64,000 bases of DNA, from positions 1 through 64,000 of the forward strand of contig NZ_JACOOJ010000005.1 of the NCBI RefSeq assembly GCF_014287585.1, read 5' to 3'. This DNA is from Parabacteroides hominis. Lineage in GTDB: Bacteria > Bacteroidota > Bacteroidia > Bacteroidales > Tannerellaceae. Shown here piece by piece: positions 1-7,719 of the stretch (positions are counted from its first letter, which is position 1; every line of letters starts with the position of its first letter). The translations under genes and the position numbers were made by a program. The notes beneath the pieces were generated by a model that was not told the origin of the DNA, did not search any database, and saw only the letters and a program-made list of their open reading frames with translations.

Positions 1-15
1 AGTCTTAGCAGAACT
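1..15. repeat. Inverted-repeat recombination site, left copy
   Basis: AGTCTT-AGC-AGAACT: two near-symmetric 6-bp half-sites around a 3-bp centre. It lies inside the coding sequence for SSAKT of the SusC-like protein. Confidence 0.6.
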
Positions 16-216
16 CGGTAAATTTGTGATCTCAAATTTGCCATCCATGTCTGTAACTGTACCAATAGAAGTACCTTCCACTAAAATAGTAGCACCAATA
101 ATAGGCTCTCCATCGTCCGCAGACTTAACAACTCCAGTCACTTTCGAAATCTGAGCCGTCAAAAGACCTATGCTTATCAGCAAGTAGGTCAACAACAACA
201 CTATCTTCCTTTCCAT
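1..216 (-). CDS. SusC/RagA-like TonB-dependent receptor, N-terminal part only
   Basis: The window holds only the first 72 codons; the rest lies beyond the left edge. Residues 1 to about 22 are a signal peptide (MERKIVLLLTYLLISIGLL, then TAQ). They are followed by the start of the CarboxypepD_reg-like domain with the family motifs EPIIGATI, GTSIGTVTDMDGKFEI. Such proteins import glycans or other nutrients across the outer membrane with a SusD lipoprotein. Codons 68-72 (SSAKT) fall exactly on one arm of an inverted repeat whose partner lies upstream, so the promoter, signal peptide and first domain sit on a probable invertible segment. Family assignment is firm; substrate is unknown. Confidence 0.85.
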   Translation of the reverse strand, partial: MERKIVLLLTYLLISIGLLTAQISKVTGVVKSADDGEPIIGATILVEGTSIGTVTDMDGKFEITNLPSSAKT

Positions 217-550
217 AAACACTTTTTTATTTAGTTACACATTCAAAACGGTCGCAATTTAAACAAAAATATTTAAAACGCAATTTATATTGATGAAAAA
301 TGCAGGTTGAGATATAAAAAAATATTTGATATGCTATTTTTGTGAATAATTTTACGTGTATTGGAAAATGTGACTATATGATGTTTTCGAAAGCATACAA
401 CAGATAAACATTAAAATATATTACTGTAAAAGCAACAAATAATAAGTTTCTTGTTATTTGATCAGTGTTTAAAAGATTAAATTTGAAAGTTAATTATATT
501 AAGTGTTTCGCAAACATAAAATCAATATAATACTGTAAAAATAGTGACGT

Positions 551-565
551 AGTTCTGCTAAGACT
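551..565. repeat. Inverted-repeat recombination site, right copy
   Basis: AGTTCTGCTAAGACT is the exact reverse complement of 1-15. It lies in non-coding DNA; flanking bases do not encode the receptor motif, so this copy is a bare site and not a duplicated gene piece. Confidence 0.6.
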
Positions 566-1045
566 ATGGTTAAAACCATCACCTTGCAACACCCATAAAC
601 ACCTCATAAACATGCGATTAAACAACATTTACCCTCACAACTTCATACAACTATCGATCAAAATATAACCGACCGTCATTTAAAGCGCCGAACCTTGATA
701 TTGCCAATCGGTTGAAACAATATCCGTAACAGTCCACACCGAACCGTATGCCCGTATCGTTTCCGTCAGGCTGGCAACCGGTTCGATATGAATTGCTTTC
801 TTCCGTCTCATCCTTTCAAGGCTCCTACACCGCAGCCGTTGCCTACCAGCAAGACATCATCCCCGGAATAGAGAGAAGAAATCCGGTCACACAAAACATG
901 ATTAATGGCTTTGTGGTTTTCTGATTAAAATTCATGGTACTATTAATTATATTTTTATTGGTCTAATCAAAGGCGAAAATACAAAAGATATTCGAAAGGA
1001 TATGCTCAAAAAAACCTAAAGTGTGCAGATTCCAGAAGAAAGTTC
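566..1045. other. Gene-poor stretch with a possible coding relic
   Basis: No full gene is seen. About 690-900 is richer in G+C than the very AT-rich DNA on each side and holds two short overlapping frames: plus 748-924 (58 codons, starting MPVSFPSGWQPVRYE) and a 43-codon minus-strand frame (MRRKKAIHIEPVASL). The composition step suggests remnants of an older gene; I do not recognise the family and neither frame has a convincing start signal. Confidence 0.35.
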
Positions 1046-1075
1046 TTTGATATAAAGAATGTTTGATTACTTTTG
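1046..1075 (+). promoter_or_regulatory. Promoter of the etfB operon
   Basis: Bacteroidetes-type promoter: -33 TTTG at 1046-1049 and -7 TACTTTTG at 1068-1075, 18 bp apart, slightly shorter than the usual 19-21. The start codon follows about 65 bp downstream. Confidence 0.55.
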
Positions 1076-1140
1076 CAGGTCAGTATTCAGAAGGTTAATT
1101 CGAACAAATATCCAATATAGAAATCTAATATTCCTATAAT

Positions 1141-2046
1141 ATGAGTTTAAAAATTATTGTATTGGCGAAACAGGTTCCAGACACACGCAATGTGGGAAAG
1201 GATGCGATGAAAGAGGACGGAACTATCAACCGTGCCGCTCTTCCCGCAATCTTCAACCCGGAAGACCTGAACGCATTAGAACAAGCCCTCCGCTTGAAAG
1301 ATGCCTATCCGGGGACTACGGTAACCCTGTTGACAATGGGCCCGGGGCGTGCTGCAGAAATTATTCGTGAAGGTTTATACCGGGGAGCAGACGATGGTTA
1401 TCTGCTGACCGACCGTGCATTTGCCGGCGCCGACACTTTGGCAACGTCTTATGCGCTTGCCACAGCGATCAAAAAAATAGGTGACTACGATATCATCATC
1501 GGAGGACGCCAGGCTATCGACGGCGATACAGCACAAGTAGGTCCCCAAGTTGCTGAAAAGTTAGGATTGACACAAGTCACATACGCCGAAGAAATCCTGA
1601 ACGTAGACGAAAAGAATCGCAGTATCACAGTGAAACGGCATATCGACGGCGGTGTCGAAACAGTGGAAGGCCCGCTGCCTATCGTGATTACGGTTAATGG
1701 TTCGGCTGCCCCCTGCCGTCCGCGTAACGCTAAACTGGTGATGAAATACAAACGGGCATTGGGTGCACAGGAAAAAGCCCCCGCTCCCGCCTGCCACCCG
1801 GAAGGCGTATCGGCGCTGTCATACCCCGAACTGTATGAAAAACGTCCTTACCTAAATATTCAAGAATGGAGTGTTGCCGATGTGAACGGGGATCTCGCAC
1901 AATGCGGTTTGTCCGGTTCGCCGACAAAGGTTAAAGCCATTCAGAACATCGTGTTCCAGGCAAAGGAAAGCAAGACGCTGACCGGCTCTGACAAGGATGT
2001 GGAAGATTTGATTGTTGAACTGTTAGCTAACCACACTATCGGATAA
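1141..2046 (+). CDS. etfB: Electron transfer flavoprotein subunit beta (EtfB)
   Basis: The 301-residue protein begins MSLKIIVLAKQVPDT, the standard EtfB/FixA opening, and has the nucleotide-binding region with IIGGRQAIDGDTAQVGP near residue 120. With EtfA it forms a soluble FAD protein that takes electrons from acyl-CoA dehydrogenases in the cytoplasm. The etfA gene follows after 4 bp and an acyl-CoA dehydrogenase gene comes next, so the three are one operon and probably one redox unit. In an anaerobe the complex may run towards acyl-CoA formation or take part in electron bifurcation; the sequence does not decide this. Confidence 0.95.
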   Translation: MSLKIIVLAKQVPDTRNVGKDAMKEDGTINRAALPAIFNPEDLNALEQALRLKDAYPGTTVTLLTMGPGRAAEIIREGLYRGADDGYLLTDRAFAGADTLATSYALATAIKKIGDYDIIIGGRQAIDGDTAQVGPQVAEKLGLTQVTYAEEILNVDEKNRSITVKRHIDGGVETVEGPLPIVITVNGSAAPCRPRNAKLVMKYKRALGAQEKAPAPACHPEGVSALSYPELYEKRPYLNIQEWSVADVNGDLAQCGLSGSPTKVKAIQNIVFQAKESKTLTGSDKDVEDLIVELLANHTIG

Positions 2047-2050
2047 GATT

Positions 2051-3070
2051 ATGAATAACGTATTTGTATATTGTGAGCTTGAAGGTACGACGGTTGCCGA
2101 TGTAAGCCTCGAACTGCTGACCAAAGGTCGCAAGTTAGCAAATCAGTTGAACTGCCAACTCGAAGCCATCGTGGCCGGTTCCGGACTGGAAGGAATTGAA
2201 AAGCAAGTGATGCCTTATGGTGTGGACAAGGTGCATATTTTTGATGCTCCGGGTCTGTTCCCGTACACTTCGCTTCCTCATTCTTCTGTTTTGATCAACC
2301 TGTTCAAAGAAGAAAAACCGCAGATCTGCCTGATGGGAGCAACGGTTATCGGCCGTGACTTAGGCCCCCGTGTTTCTTCAGCACTGACAAGCGGTCTGAC
2401 TGCCGACTGCACATCTCTCGAAATCGGTTCACACGAAGACAAGAGAGCAGGTAAGACATACGAGAACCTGTTATACCAGATCCGTCCGGCTTTCGGTGGC
2501 AACATTGTGGCGACGATCATCAATCCGGAACACCGTCCTCAGATGGCGACCGTACGCGAAGGTGTGATGAAAAAAGAAATCCTGGACGCTGATTATAAAG
2601 GCGAAGTGGTAAAACACGACGTTGCCAAATATGTTCCGGAAACGGATTATGTCGTAAAAGTCATCGACCGCCACGTAGAAAAGGCTAAACATAACCTGAA
2701 AGGTGCTCCTATCGTAGTAGCCGGCGGTTACGGAATGGGCTCCAAGGAAGGATTCGACAAGTTGTTCGAACTGGCCAAAGAACTTCATGCTGAAGTAGGC
2801 GCCAGCCGTGCAGCCGTTGATGCCGGTTTCTGCGACCATGACCGCCAGATCGGCCAGACGGGTGTGACGGTCCGTCCGAAATTGTATATCGCTTGCGGTA
2901 TCTCCGGACAGATCCAGCACATTGCAGGTATGCAGGATGCAGGTATCATCATCTCTATCAACAACGACGAGAACGCTCCGATCAACACGATTGCCGACTA
3001 CGTGATCAACGGCACCGTTGAGGAAGTGATCCCGAAGATGATTAAGTATTACAAACAGAACAGCAAGTAA
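2051..3070 (+). CDS. etfA: Electron transfer flavoprotein subunit alpha (EtfA)
   Basis: This is a 339-residue protein of normal EtfA length. The C-terminal FAD-binding domain is clear: VVAGGYGMGSKEGF near residue 223, GASRAAVDAGF, GQTGVTVRPKLYIACGISG and QHIAGM, then the INNDENAPI loop. It pairs with the preceding EtfB, which it follows by 4 bp, and precedes the dehydrogenase by 4 bp, indicating translational coupling. It carries the FAD that passes electrons between the dehydrogenase and its redox partner. Confidence 0.95.
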   Translation: MNNVFVYCELEGTTVADVSLELLTKGRKLANQLNCQLEAIVAGSGLEGIEKQVMPYGVDKVHIFDAPGLFPYTSLPHSSVLINLFKEEKPQICLMGATVIGRDLGPRVSSALTSGLTADCTSLEIGSHEDKRAGKTYENLLYQIRPAFGGNIVATIINPEHRPQMATVREGVMKKEILDADYKGEVVKHDVAKYVPETDYVVKVIDRHVEKAKHNLKGAPIVVAGGYGMGSKEGFDKLFELAKELHAEVGASRAAVDAGFCDHDRQIGQTGVTVRPKLYIACGISGQIQHIAGMQDAGIIISINNDENAPINTIADYVINGTVEEVIPKMIKYYKQNSK

Positions 3071-3074
3071 AGAG

Positions 3075-4781
3075 ATGGCAAATTATTATACAGACATTCC
3101 GGAACTCAAGTATCACTTGAACAATCCGATGATGGAACGTATTTGCGAACTGAAAGAACGCAATTACAGAGATAAAGAAGAGTTCGACTATGCACCGCAG
3201 GATTATGCCGATGCAATGGACTCGTTCGACAAAGTGCTTGAAATCACAGGTGAAATCACGGGCGAGATCATTGCCCCCAATGCCGAAGGTGTCGACGAAG
3301 AAGGCCCTCACTGCGCAAACGGACGTGTGGAATACGCTTCCGGGACGAAGCAGAACCTGGATGCAATGGTGAAAGCCGGCCTGAACGGTATGACGATGCC
3401 GCGCCGTTTCGGTGGCTTGAACTTCCCGATCACGCCGTACACCATGTGTGCCGAAATCGTTGCTGCTGCCGATGCAGGATTCGGAAACATCTGGTCGTTG
3501 CAGGATTGCATCGAAACATTATATGAATTCGGAAACGAAGACCAGCACAGCCGCTTCATTCCGCGTATCTGCGCCGGAGAGACGATGTCTATGGACCTGA
3601 CGGAGCCGGATGCCGGTTCCGACTTGCAGTCCGTGATGCTGAAAGCAACTTTCGACGAAAAAGAAAATTGCTGGCTGCTGAACGGAGTGAAACGTTTCAT
3701 CACAAACGGGGATGCTGACCTTCATCTGGTTCTGGCCCGTTCGGAAGAAGGGACGAAAGACGGACGCGGCTTGTCTATGTTCATCTATGACAAGCGTCAG
3801 GGTGGCGTGGATGTCCGCCGTATTGAAAACAAGTTGGGTATTCACGGTTCACCTACTTGCGAGTTGGTTTACAAGAATGCAAAAGCCGAACTTTGCGGAG
3901 ACCGCAAATTAGGTTTGATCAAATATGTGATGGCGTTGATGAACGGTGCTCGCCTGGGTATCGCCGCCCAGTCTGTCGGTCTGAGCCAGGCCGCCTATAA
4001 CGAGGGGTTGGCGTATGCGAAGGAACGTAAACAATTCGGCAAAGCTATTATCGAATTCCCTGCTGTTTATGACATGCTGTCTATCATGAAAGCTAAGCTG
4101 GATGCCGGTCGCGCATTACTGTACCAGACTTCCCGCTATGTTGATATCTACAAAGCGCTGGAAGATATCGCACGCGAACGCAAACTGACTCTGGAAGAAC
4201 GTCAGGAGCAGAAAAAATATGCCAAATTAGCCGACTCTTTCACTCCGCTGGCAAAAGGCATGAACTCCGAATATGCCAACCAGAATGCATACGACTGTAT
4301 CCAGATTCATGGTGGTTCAGGTTTCATGCTGGAATATGCTTGTCAACGTATCTACCGGGACGCCCGCATCACCTCCATCTATGAGGGAACGACGCAGTTG
4401 CAGACAGTTGCAGCGATCCGTTACGTGACAAACGGTTCTTATCTGGCTACCATCCGCGAATTCGAAACAATCCCGTGTTCTCCGGAAATGGAACCGCTGA
4501 AAGCCCGTTTGGTTGAAATGGCTAATAAGTTCGAAGCCTGCATGAACAAGGTGAAGGAAGCGCAGAACCAGGAATTGCTGGACTTCGTTGCCCGCCGACT
4601 GATGGAAATGGCTGCCGACTGCATCATGGCCCATCTGCTGATTCAGGATGCAACAAAAGCTCCCGGATTGTTCGCCAAATCGGCTGTTGTATATCTGAAC
4701 TATGCCGAAGCGGAAGTTGAAAAACACTGCAGTTTCATCAACAGTTTCAATGCTGACGAATTAACAAGCTACAGACAATAA
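3075..4781 (+). CDS. Acyl-CoA dehydrogenase family protein
   Basis: A 568-residue flavoenzyme, longer than the usual ~380, with an N-terminal extension and a C-terminal extra domain typical of the long acyl-CoA dehydrogenase group. Signature stretches are MDLTEPDAGSDLQ (flavin/substrate region), RKQFGKAIIEFPAV and IQIHGGSGFMLEY, followed by RDARITSIYEGTTQLQ. It is the last gene of the etfBA operon and is expected to exchange electrons with that flavoprotein. The acyl substrate cannot be told from sequence. Its end faces the MATE gene, with a hairpin between them. Confidence 0.9.
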   Translation: MANYYTDIPELKYHLNNPMMERICELKERNYRDKEEFDYAPQDYADAMDSFDKVLEITGEITGEIIAPNAEGVDEEGPHCANGRVEYASGTKQNLDAMVKAGLNGMTMPRRFGGLNFPITPYTMCAEIVAAADAGFGNIWSLQDCIETLYEFGNEDQHSRFIPRICAGETMSMDLTEPDAGSDLQSVMLKATFDEKENCWLLNGVKRFITNGDADLHLVLARSEEGTKDGRGLSMFIYDKRQGGVDVRRIENKLGIHGSPTCELVYKNAKAELCGDRKLGLIKYVMALMNGARLGIAAQSVGLSQAAYNEGLAYAKERKQFGKAIIEFPAVYDMLSIMKAKLDAGRALLYQTSRYVDIYKALEDIARERKLTLEERQEQKKYAKLADSFTPLAKGMNSEYANQNAYDCIQIHGGSGFMLEYACQRIYRDARITSIYEGTTQLQTVAAIRYVTNGSYLATIREFETIPCSPEMEPLKARLVEMANKFEACMNKVKEAQNQELLDFVARRLMEMAADCIMAHLLIQDATKAPGLFAKSAVVYLNYAEAEVEKHCSFINSFNADELTSYRQ

Positions 4782-4784
4782 CAT

Positions 4785-4868
4785 CAGTTAAAAGTTGAAA
4801 AGTGAAAGTTGAAAGTGGCTACGCATCACTATTTACACTTTCAACTTTCAACTCTCAACTCTCAACTG
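4785..4868. repeat. Imperfect palindromic repeat between convergent genes
   Basis: Two 33-bp arms, 4785-4817 and 4836-4868, pair with few mismatches; both are built from short iterated pieces such as CTTTCAACT and CTCTCAACT. It could act as a two-way terminator, though there is no long T-run. The right arm supplies the last codons (SVES) of the MATE gene. A related palindrome lies inside metH at 44992-45075. Confidence 0.75.
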
Positions 4869-6153
4869 ATTGAAGGCGATGCCATAAGATCCATTGCATA
4901 ATGCCACGTAAAGATAAGTAGGCCAGGAATGCCATCCATAACGCATGATTCCCCATAATCCCGAAAAAGAGGTAATAGACCAGAAAGAAAGTGCCGGAGG
5001 CGACCAGCATCGAATAGAGCATCAGGCGAGTGGCCGTCGCACCGATCAGGATGCCATCCCAAAGAAAAGCAGCAAAGCCGGCAAACGGGACGGCCAGCAC
5101 CCAATAGAAATAGGTTCCGGCCTCTTGTATGACAGCAGAATCATTTGTCAGTAGGGACAAAAAACCTTTCCCCCCTACTCCATAAAGCAGGGTAAACGAA
5201 AGAGACAGGCCGATCCCCCAGCTAAACAACAAACGGATCATCCGGCTAAGGGCACTTTTGTTCCGGGCGCCGATATAACGTCCCGCCAAAGCCTCGCCTG
5301 CATAAGCAAAACCGTCCATGATATAGGAGAAAAGCGTAAACAACTGCATCAGCAATGTATTAACGGCCAAAACGATATCGCCCTGTCTCGCACCTGTAGA
5401 AGTAAAAAATGTAGTAACCGCGACTAAGCAAAGCGTACGAAAGAAAATATCGCCATTCACCTGGAAGAAACGACGCATGGCGACCTTATCCATGACCTCA
5501 TGCCAGCAAAAACGAACTTTCAGCCGTTTCCGATAGAATGCGAACCACAAGAATACAGCCATCCCGAAGCCCCCATATTGGGCGATCAGCGTTCCCGTCG
5601 CAACCCCTTGCACCTTCATACCGAACACAAAAACGAAGATCAGACTTGCCACAATATTCACGATATTCTGGGTGATCGCAATAAACATCGGGAAACGGGA
5701 ATTCTGCATTCCTATAAACCAACCGGAGAATCCATACAGTCCCAGCACAGCCGGTGCGCCCCAAACACAAATATTGAAATATAAGGTAGCCAAGCGTTCC
5801 ACCTCATCCGTCGTATCCAACAAGGAGAAAGCTATTTCCCGTATCGGATACTGGAGCAGAAGCAAAGCCAAAGAAATCAGAATTCCGACACCGACCGACC
5901 GGAACAAAACCCTCGTTACCTCCCGTAGATCCCGTCTCCCCAAAGCCTGCGAAGTCATTCCGCTCGTTCCCATCCGCAGAAAGCCGAACAGCCAGTAAAT
6001 AATATTGAACAACATCCCTCCTACCGCAATCGCCCCGATATAGGAAGCGGCTCCCAAATGCCCGACAATCGCCACATCGACCAACCCCAATAAAGGGACC
6101 GTTATATTGGAAACAATAGAAGGAATTGCTAACTGAAGTATCTTTTTGTTCAT
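4855..6153 (-). CDS. MATE family efflux transporter (DinF-like)
   Basis: A 432-residue inner-membrane protein with about twelve hydrophobic segments. The start MNKKILQLAIPSIVSNITVP and VDVAIVGHLG near residue 25 are typical of the DinF branch, as is TSQALGRRD near residue 67. MATE proteins expel drugs or metabolites using Na+ or H+. It starts 26 bp after the histidine kinase gene on the same strand, so it probably belongs to that regulator operon. Its final residues are encoded by the palindromic repeat described at 4785-4868. Confidence 0.9.
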   Translation of the reverse strand: MNKKILQLAIPSIVSNITVPLLGLVDVAIVGHLGAASYIGAIAVGGMLFNIIYWLFGFLRMGTSGMTSQALGRRDLREVTRVLFRSVGVGILISLALLLLQYPIREIAFSLLDTTDEVERLATLYFNICVWGAPAVLGLYGFSGWFIGMQNSRFPMFIAITQNIVNIVASLIFVFVFGMKVQGVATGTLIAQYGGFGMAVFLWFAFYRKRLKVRFCWHEVMDKVAMRRFFQVNGDIFFRTLCLVAVTTFFTSTGARQGDIVLAVNTLLMQLFTLFSYIMDGFAYAGEALAGRYIGARNKSALSRMIRLLFSWGIGLSLSFTLLYGVGGKGFLSLLTNDSAVIQEAGTYFYWVLAVPFAGFAAFLWDGILIGATATRLMLYSMLVASGTFFLVYYLFFGIMGNHALWMAFLAYLSLRGIMQWILWHRLQSVES

Positions 6154-6179
6154 GGATTACCTATATATTATATATGCAC

Positions 6180-7031
6180 TTAGGAAAATGGATTTGAAAA
6201 GGTCAGGATAAATGTCACCGAATAGCCCGGAACCGCCCGTTCCGCCAACCGGAGGTCTCCTCCTTGCCGCATCATCAACTGCCGCGAAAGCGACAGGCCG
6301 ATACCCGAACCGCTCCGCTTGGTCGTAAAGAAGGGGATGAACATTTCACGTGCCACCTCGACCGGGATACGTGCCCCGTTGTTACTGACCCATAATTCCT
6401 CTTTCCAACGCACATCGATACGGGTTGCCCCGGCTTCGCAAGCATTCTTAATCAAGTTTATCAACACCTGACGCAACATATTCTCATCCGCCGAGAGCGT
6501 GACAGACGAATGAATAGCAATCTGCCACTCTAAGCCAGGATAGAACACCCGTATCCGCTCTAAAAAAGCCTGTAACGGAATCTCCACCAAGACCGATTCC
6601 TGCAATTCCGAGAGTTTCCGGTAGCTGTCGACAAAGAGGGACAACCCCCAGCATGTATCGTGGATGGTACGGATTCCCTCCTCGTATGCCGTCCCCGCAA
6701 TGTTCGGATGTTCCAAATAGGCCTGACAAATACTGGTGATGGGGGTAGTGGCGTTCATGATTTCATGTGTAAGTACACGGGTCAGCTTTTGCCAGGACTC
6801 CACCTCGTTGCGGGCAAGCAACATGCCAATCTCCCGTCCCGTCTCATTGAAGGCCTCTTGCAATGCCCGTTCACCAAAGAACAGCCCCTTTACCGGCAAC
6901 CGGAACGTGAACTCTTGGTTACGGATTGCCTCACGCATCAAATGCGCACGTTCTTTCAATAACATCTGGTGATGGTAGAACCAGCCGGCAATACCAATCA
7001 CAACAATCAGAGTAATAAGCAACAAAGTCAT
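6180..7031 (-). CDS. Sensor histidine kinase
   Basis: A 283-residue kinase with one N-terminal membrane helix (MTLLLITLIVVIGIAGWFY) and no large sensor domain. The phospho-acceptor His is residue 89 in LTHEIMNATTPI. The ATP-binding domain shows NLIKNACEAG, then FFTTKRSGSGIGLSLSRQLM. The form is NtrB/NtrY-like, fitting the Fis-type response regulator encoded just upstream with a 4-bp ATGA overlap. A likely role is sensing envelope stress or an exported compound and controlling the adjacent transporters; that is inference from context. Confidence 0.9.
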   Translation of the reverse strand: MTLLLITLIVVIGIAGWFYHHQMLLKERAHLMREAIRNQEFTFRLPVKGLFFGERALQEAFNETGREIGMLLARNEVESWQKLTRVLTHEIMNATTPITSICQAYLEHPNIAGTAYEEGIRTIHDTCWGLSLFVDSYRKLSELQESVLVEIPLQAFLERIRVFYPGLEWQIAIHSSVTLSADENMLRQVLINLIKNACEAGATRIDVRWKEELWVSNNGARIPVEVAREMFIPFFTTKRSGSGIGLSLSRQLMMRQGGDLRLAERAVPGYSVTFILTFSNPFS

Positions 7032-7549
7032 GGTTTTCTCATTTTAGCGTAAAGCGTCTGGCGGGTAATGCCCAACAGTTCGGCCGCACGGCTGATATTG
7101 CCGTGGCAACGTTCCACCACCTTATGAACATGTTCCGTCTCGACCTGCTCCAAGGGAATGATTTCCCGGTTATTGTCAATCGCATCTTTCAAGACACGCA
7201 CCAACTCATGATTGTCCCACGGCTTGGTGACAAAGTCTGCCGCCCCCATCTTCAAGCCACGCACCGCCAACTTCACATCGGCGTATGCCGTCACCAATAC
7301 CACCGGAATAGCCGGATGTTTCTTATGAATCGCCTGCAACCAAAGCAAACCGTCCATGCCGGAGTTTACCCCCTGCACGAAATTCATGTCGAGCAAGATC
7401 ACATCCACCACCTCCTGCGCCAATAATGTCAAAAGCGTATCGGGAACGGAGAGTGTCAATATTCTCTCAAAAGTTCCACTCAAACAAATCTTGACTGCCG
7501 TCAGGATGGCGGGATTGTCATCCACAACCAATATCGTACCGTAATTCAT
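7028..7549 (-). CDS. Response regulator with receiver and Fis-type HTH, no AAA+ domain
   Basis: I choose the start at 7549 (MNYGTILVVDDN), giving 173 residues; an upstream in-frame ATG at 7666 would add 39 residues unlike any receiver domain and would read through the twin palindromes. Asp54 (ILLDMNF) is the phosphorylation site, with Asp10/Asp11 and Lys109 (FVTKPW) completing the pocket. The C-terminus is a Fis/HTH_8 helix-turn-helix (NISRAAELLGITRQTLYAKM). The central sigma-54 AAA+ ATPase of NtrC is absent, as in the RegA/ActR group. It lies divergent from the permease gene. Confidence 0.9.
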   Translation of the reverse strand: MNYGTILVVDDNPAILTAVKICLSGTFERILTLSVPDTLLTLLAQEVVDVILLDMNFVQGVNSGMDGLLWLQAIHKKHPAIPVVLVTAYADVKLAVRGLKMGAADFVTKPWDNHELVRVLKDAIDNNREIIPLEQVETEHVHKVVERCHGNISRAAELLGITRQTLYAKMRKP

Positions 7550-7598
7550 CCTCTCTGATTCTTTTTCGTTAAGCGAGCGTAAAGGTACGGAAAAAGGC

Positions 7599-7638
7599 TG
7601 TATGATTTTCATACAAGGAGGTGTATGAAAATCATACA
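7599..7638. promoter_or_regulatory. Twin 17-bp palindromic operator
   Basis: Two perfect palindromes, TGTATGA-TTT-TCATACA at 7599-7615 and TGTATGA-AAA-TCATACA at 7622-7638, with centres 23 bp apart (about two helical turns). They lie between the divergent response regulator and permease genes and are likely binding sites of the Fis-type regulator, controlling both directions. Confidence 0.7.
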
Positions 7639-7687
7639 ATCTGCTCCGGCCGTGCTTTCCATCCATTGTCGAATGCCGGCAACCCTA

Positions 7688-7695
7688 TACATTTG
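7688..7695 (+). promoter_or_regulatory. -7 box of the permease/ABC operon
   Basis: TACATTTG matches TAnnTTTG 24 bp before the start codon. The -33 position lacks a clear TTTG, which fits a promoter that needs the activator bound at 7599-7638. Confidence 0.5.
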
Positions 7696-7719
7696 TAGCA
7701 AACAAAACAATAAACAAAT

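Larger units (their letters stand above)
1..565. other. Probable invertible DNA segment carrying the promoter and 5' end of a SusC-like gene
   Basis: A perfect 15-bp inverted repeat bounds this segment: AGTCTTAGCAGAACT at 1-15 and its reverse complement at 551-565. Matching stops immediately inside both arms (16 onward and 550 backward differ); the left arm may extend past the window edge. The enclosed DNA is AT-rich upstream of the receptor gene. A possible minus-strand -7 box, TATTTTTG, is read from 271 to 264. Inversion would detach the promoter and signal peptide from the receptor body; on the right side the reading frame would meet a stop 11 codons after the repeat. This is inferred from structure and from known SusC phase variation in Bacteroides. 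Confidence 0.6.

Noticed and set aside
7028..7666. Long version of the response regulator starting at 7666
   Set aside because: It would translate the twin palindromic operator; the receiver domain starts naturally at 7549.
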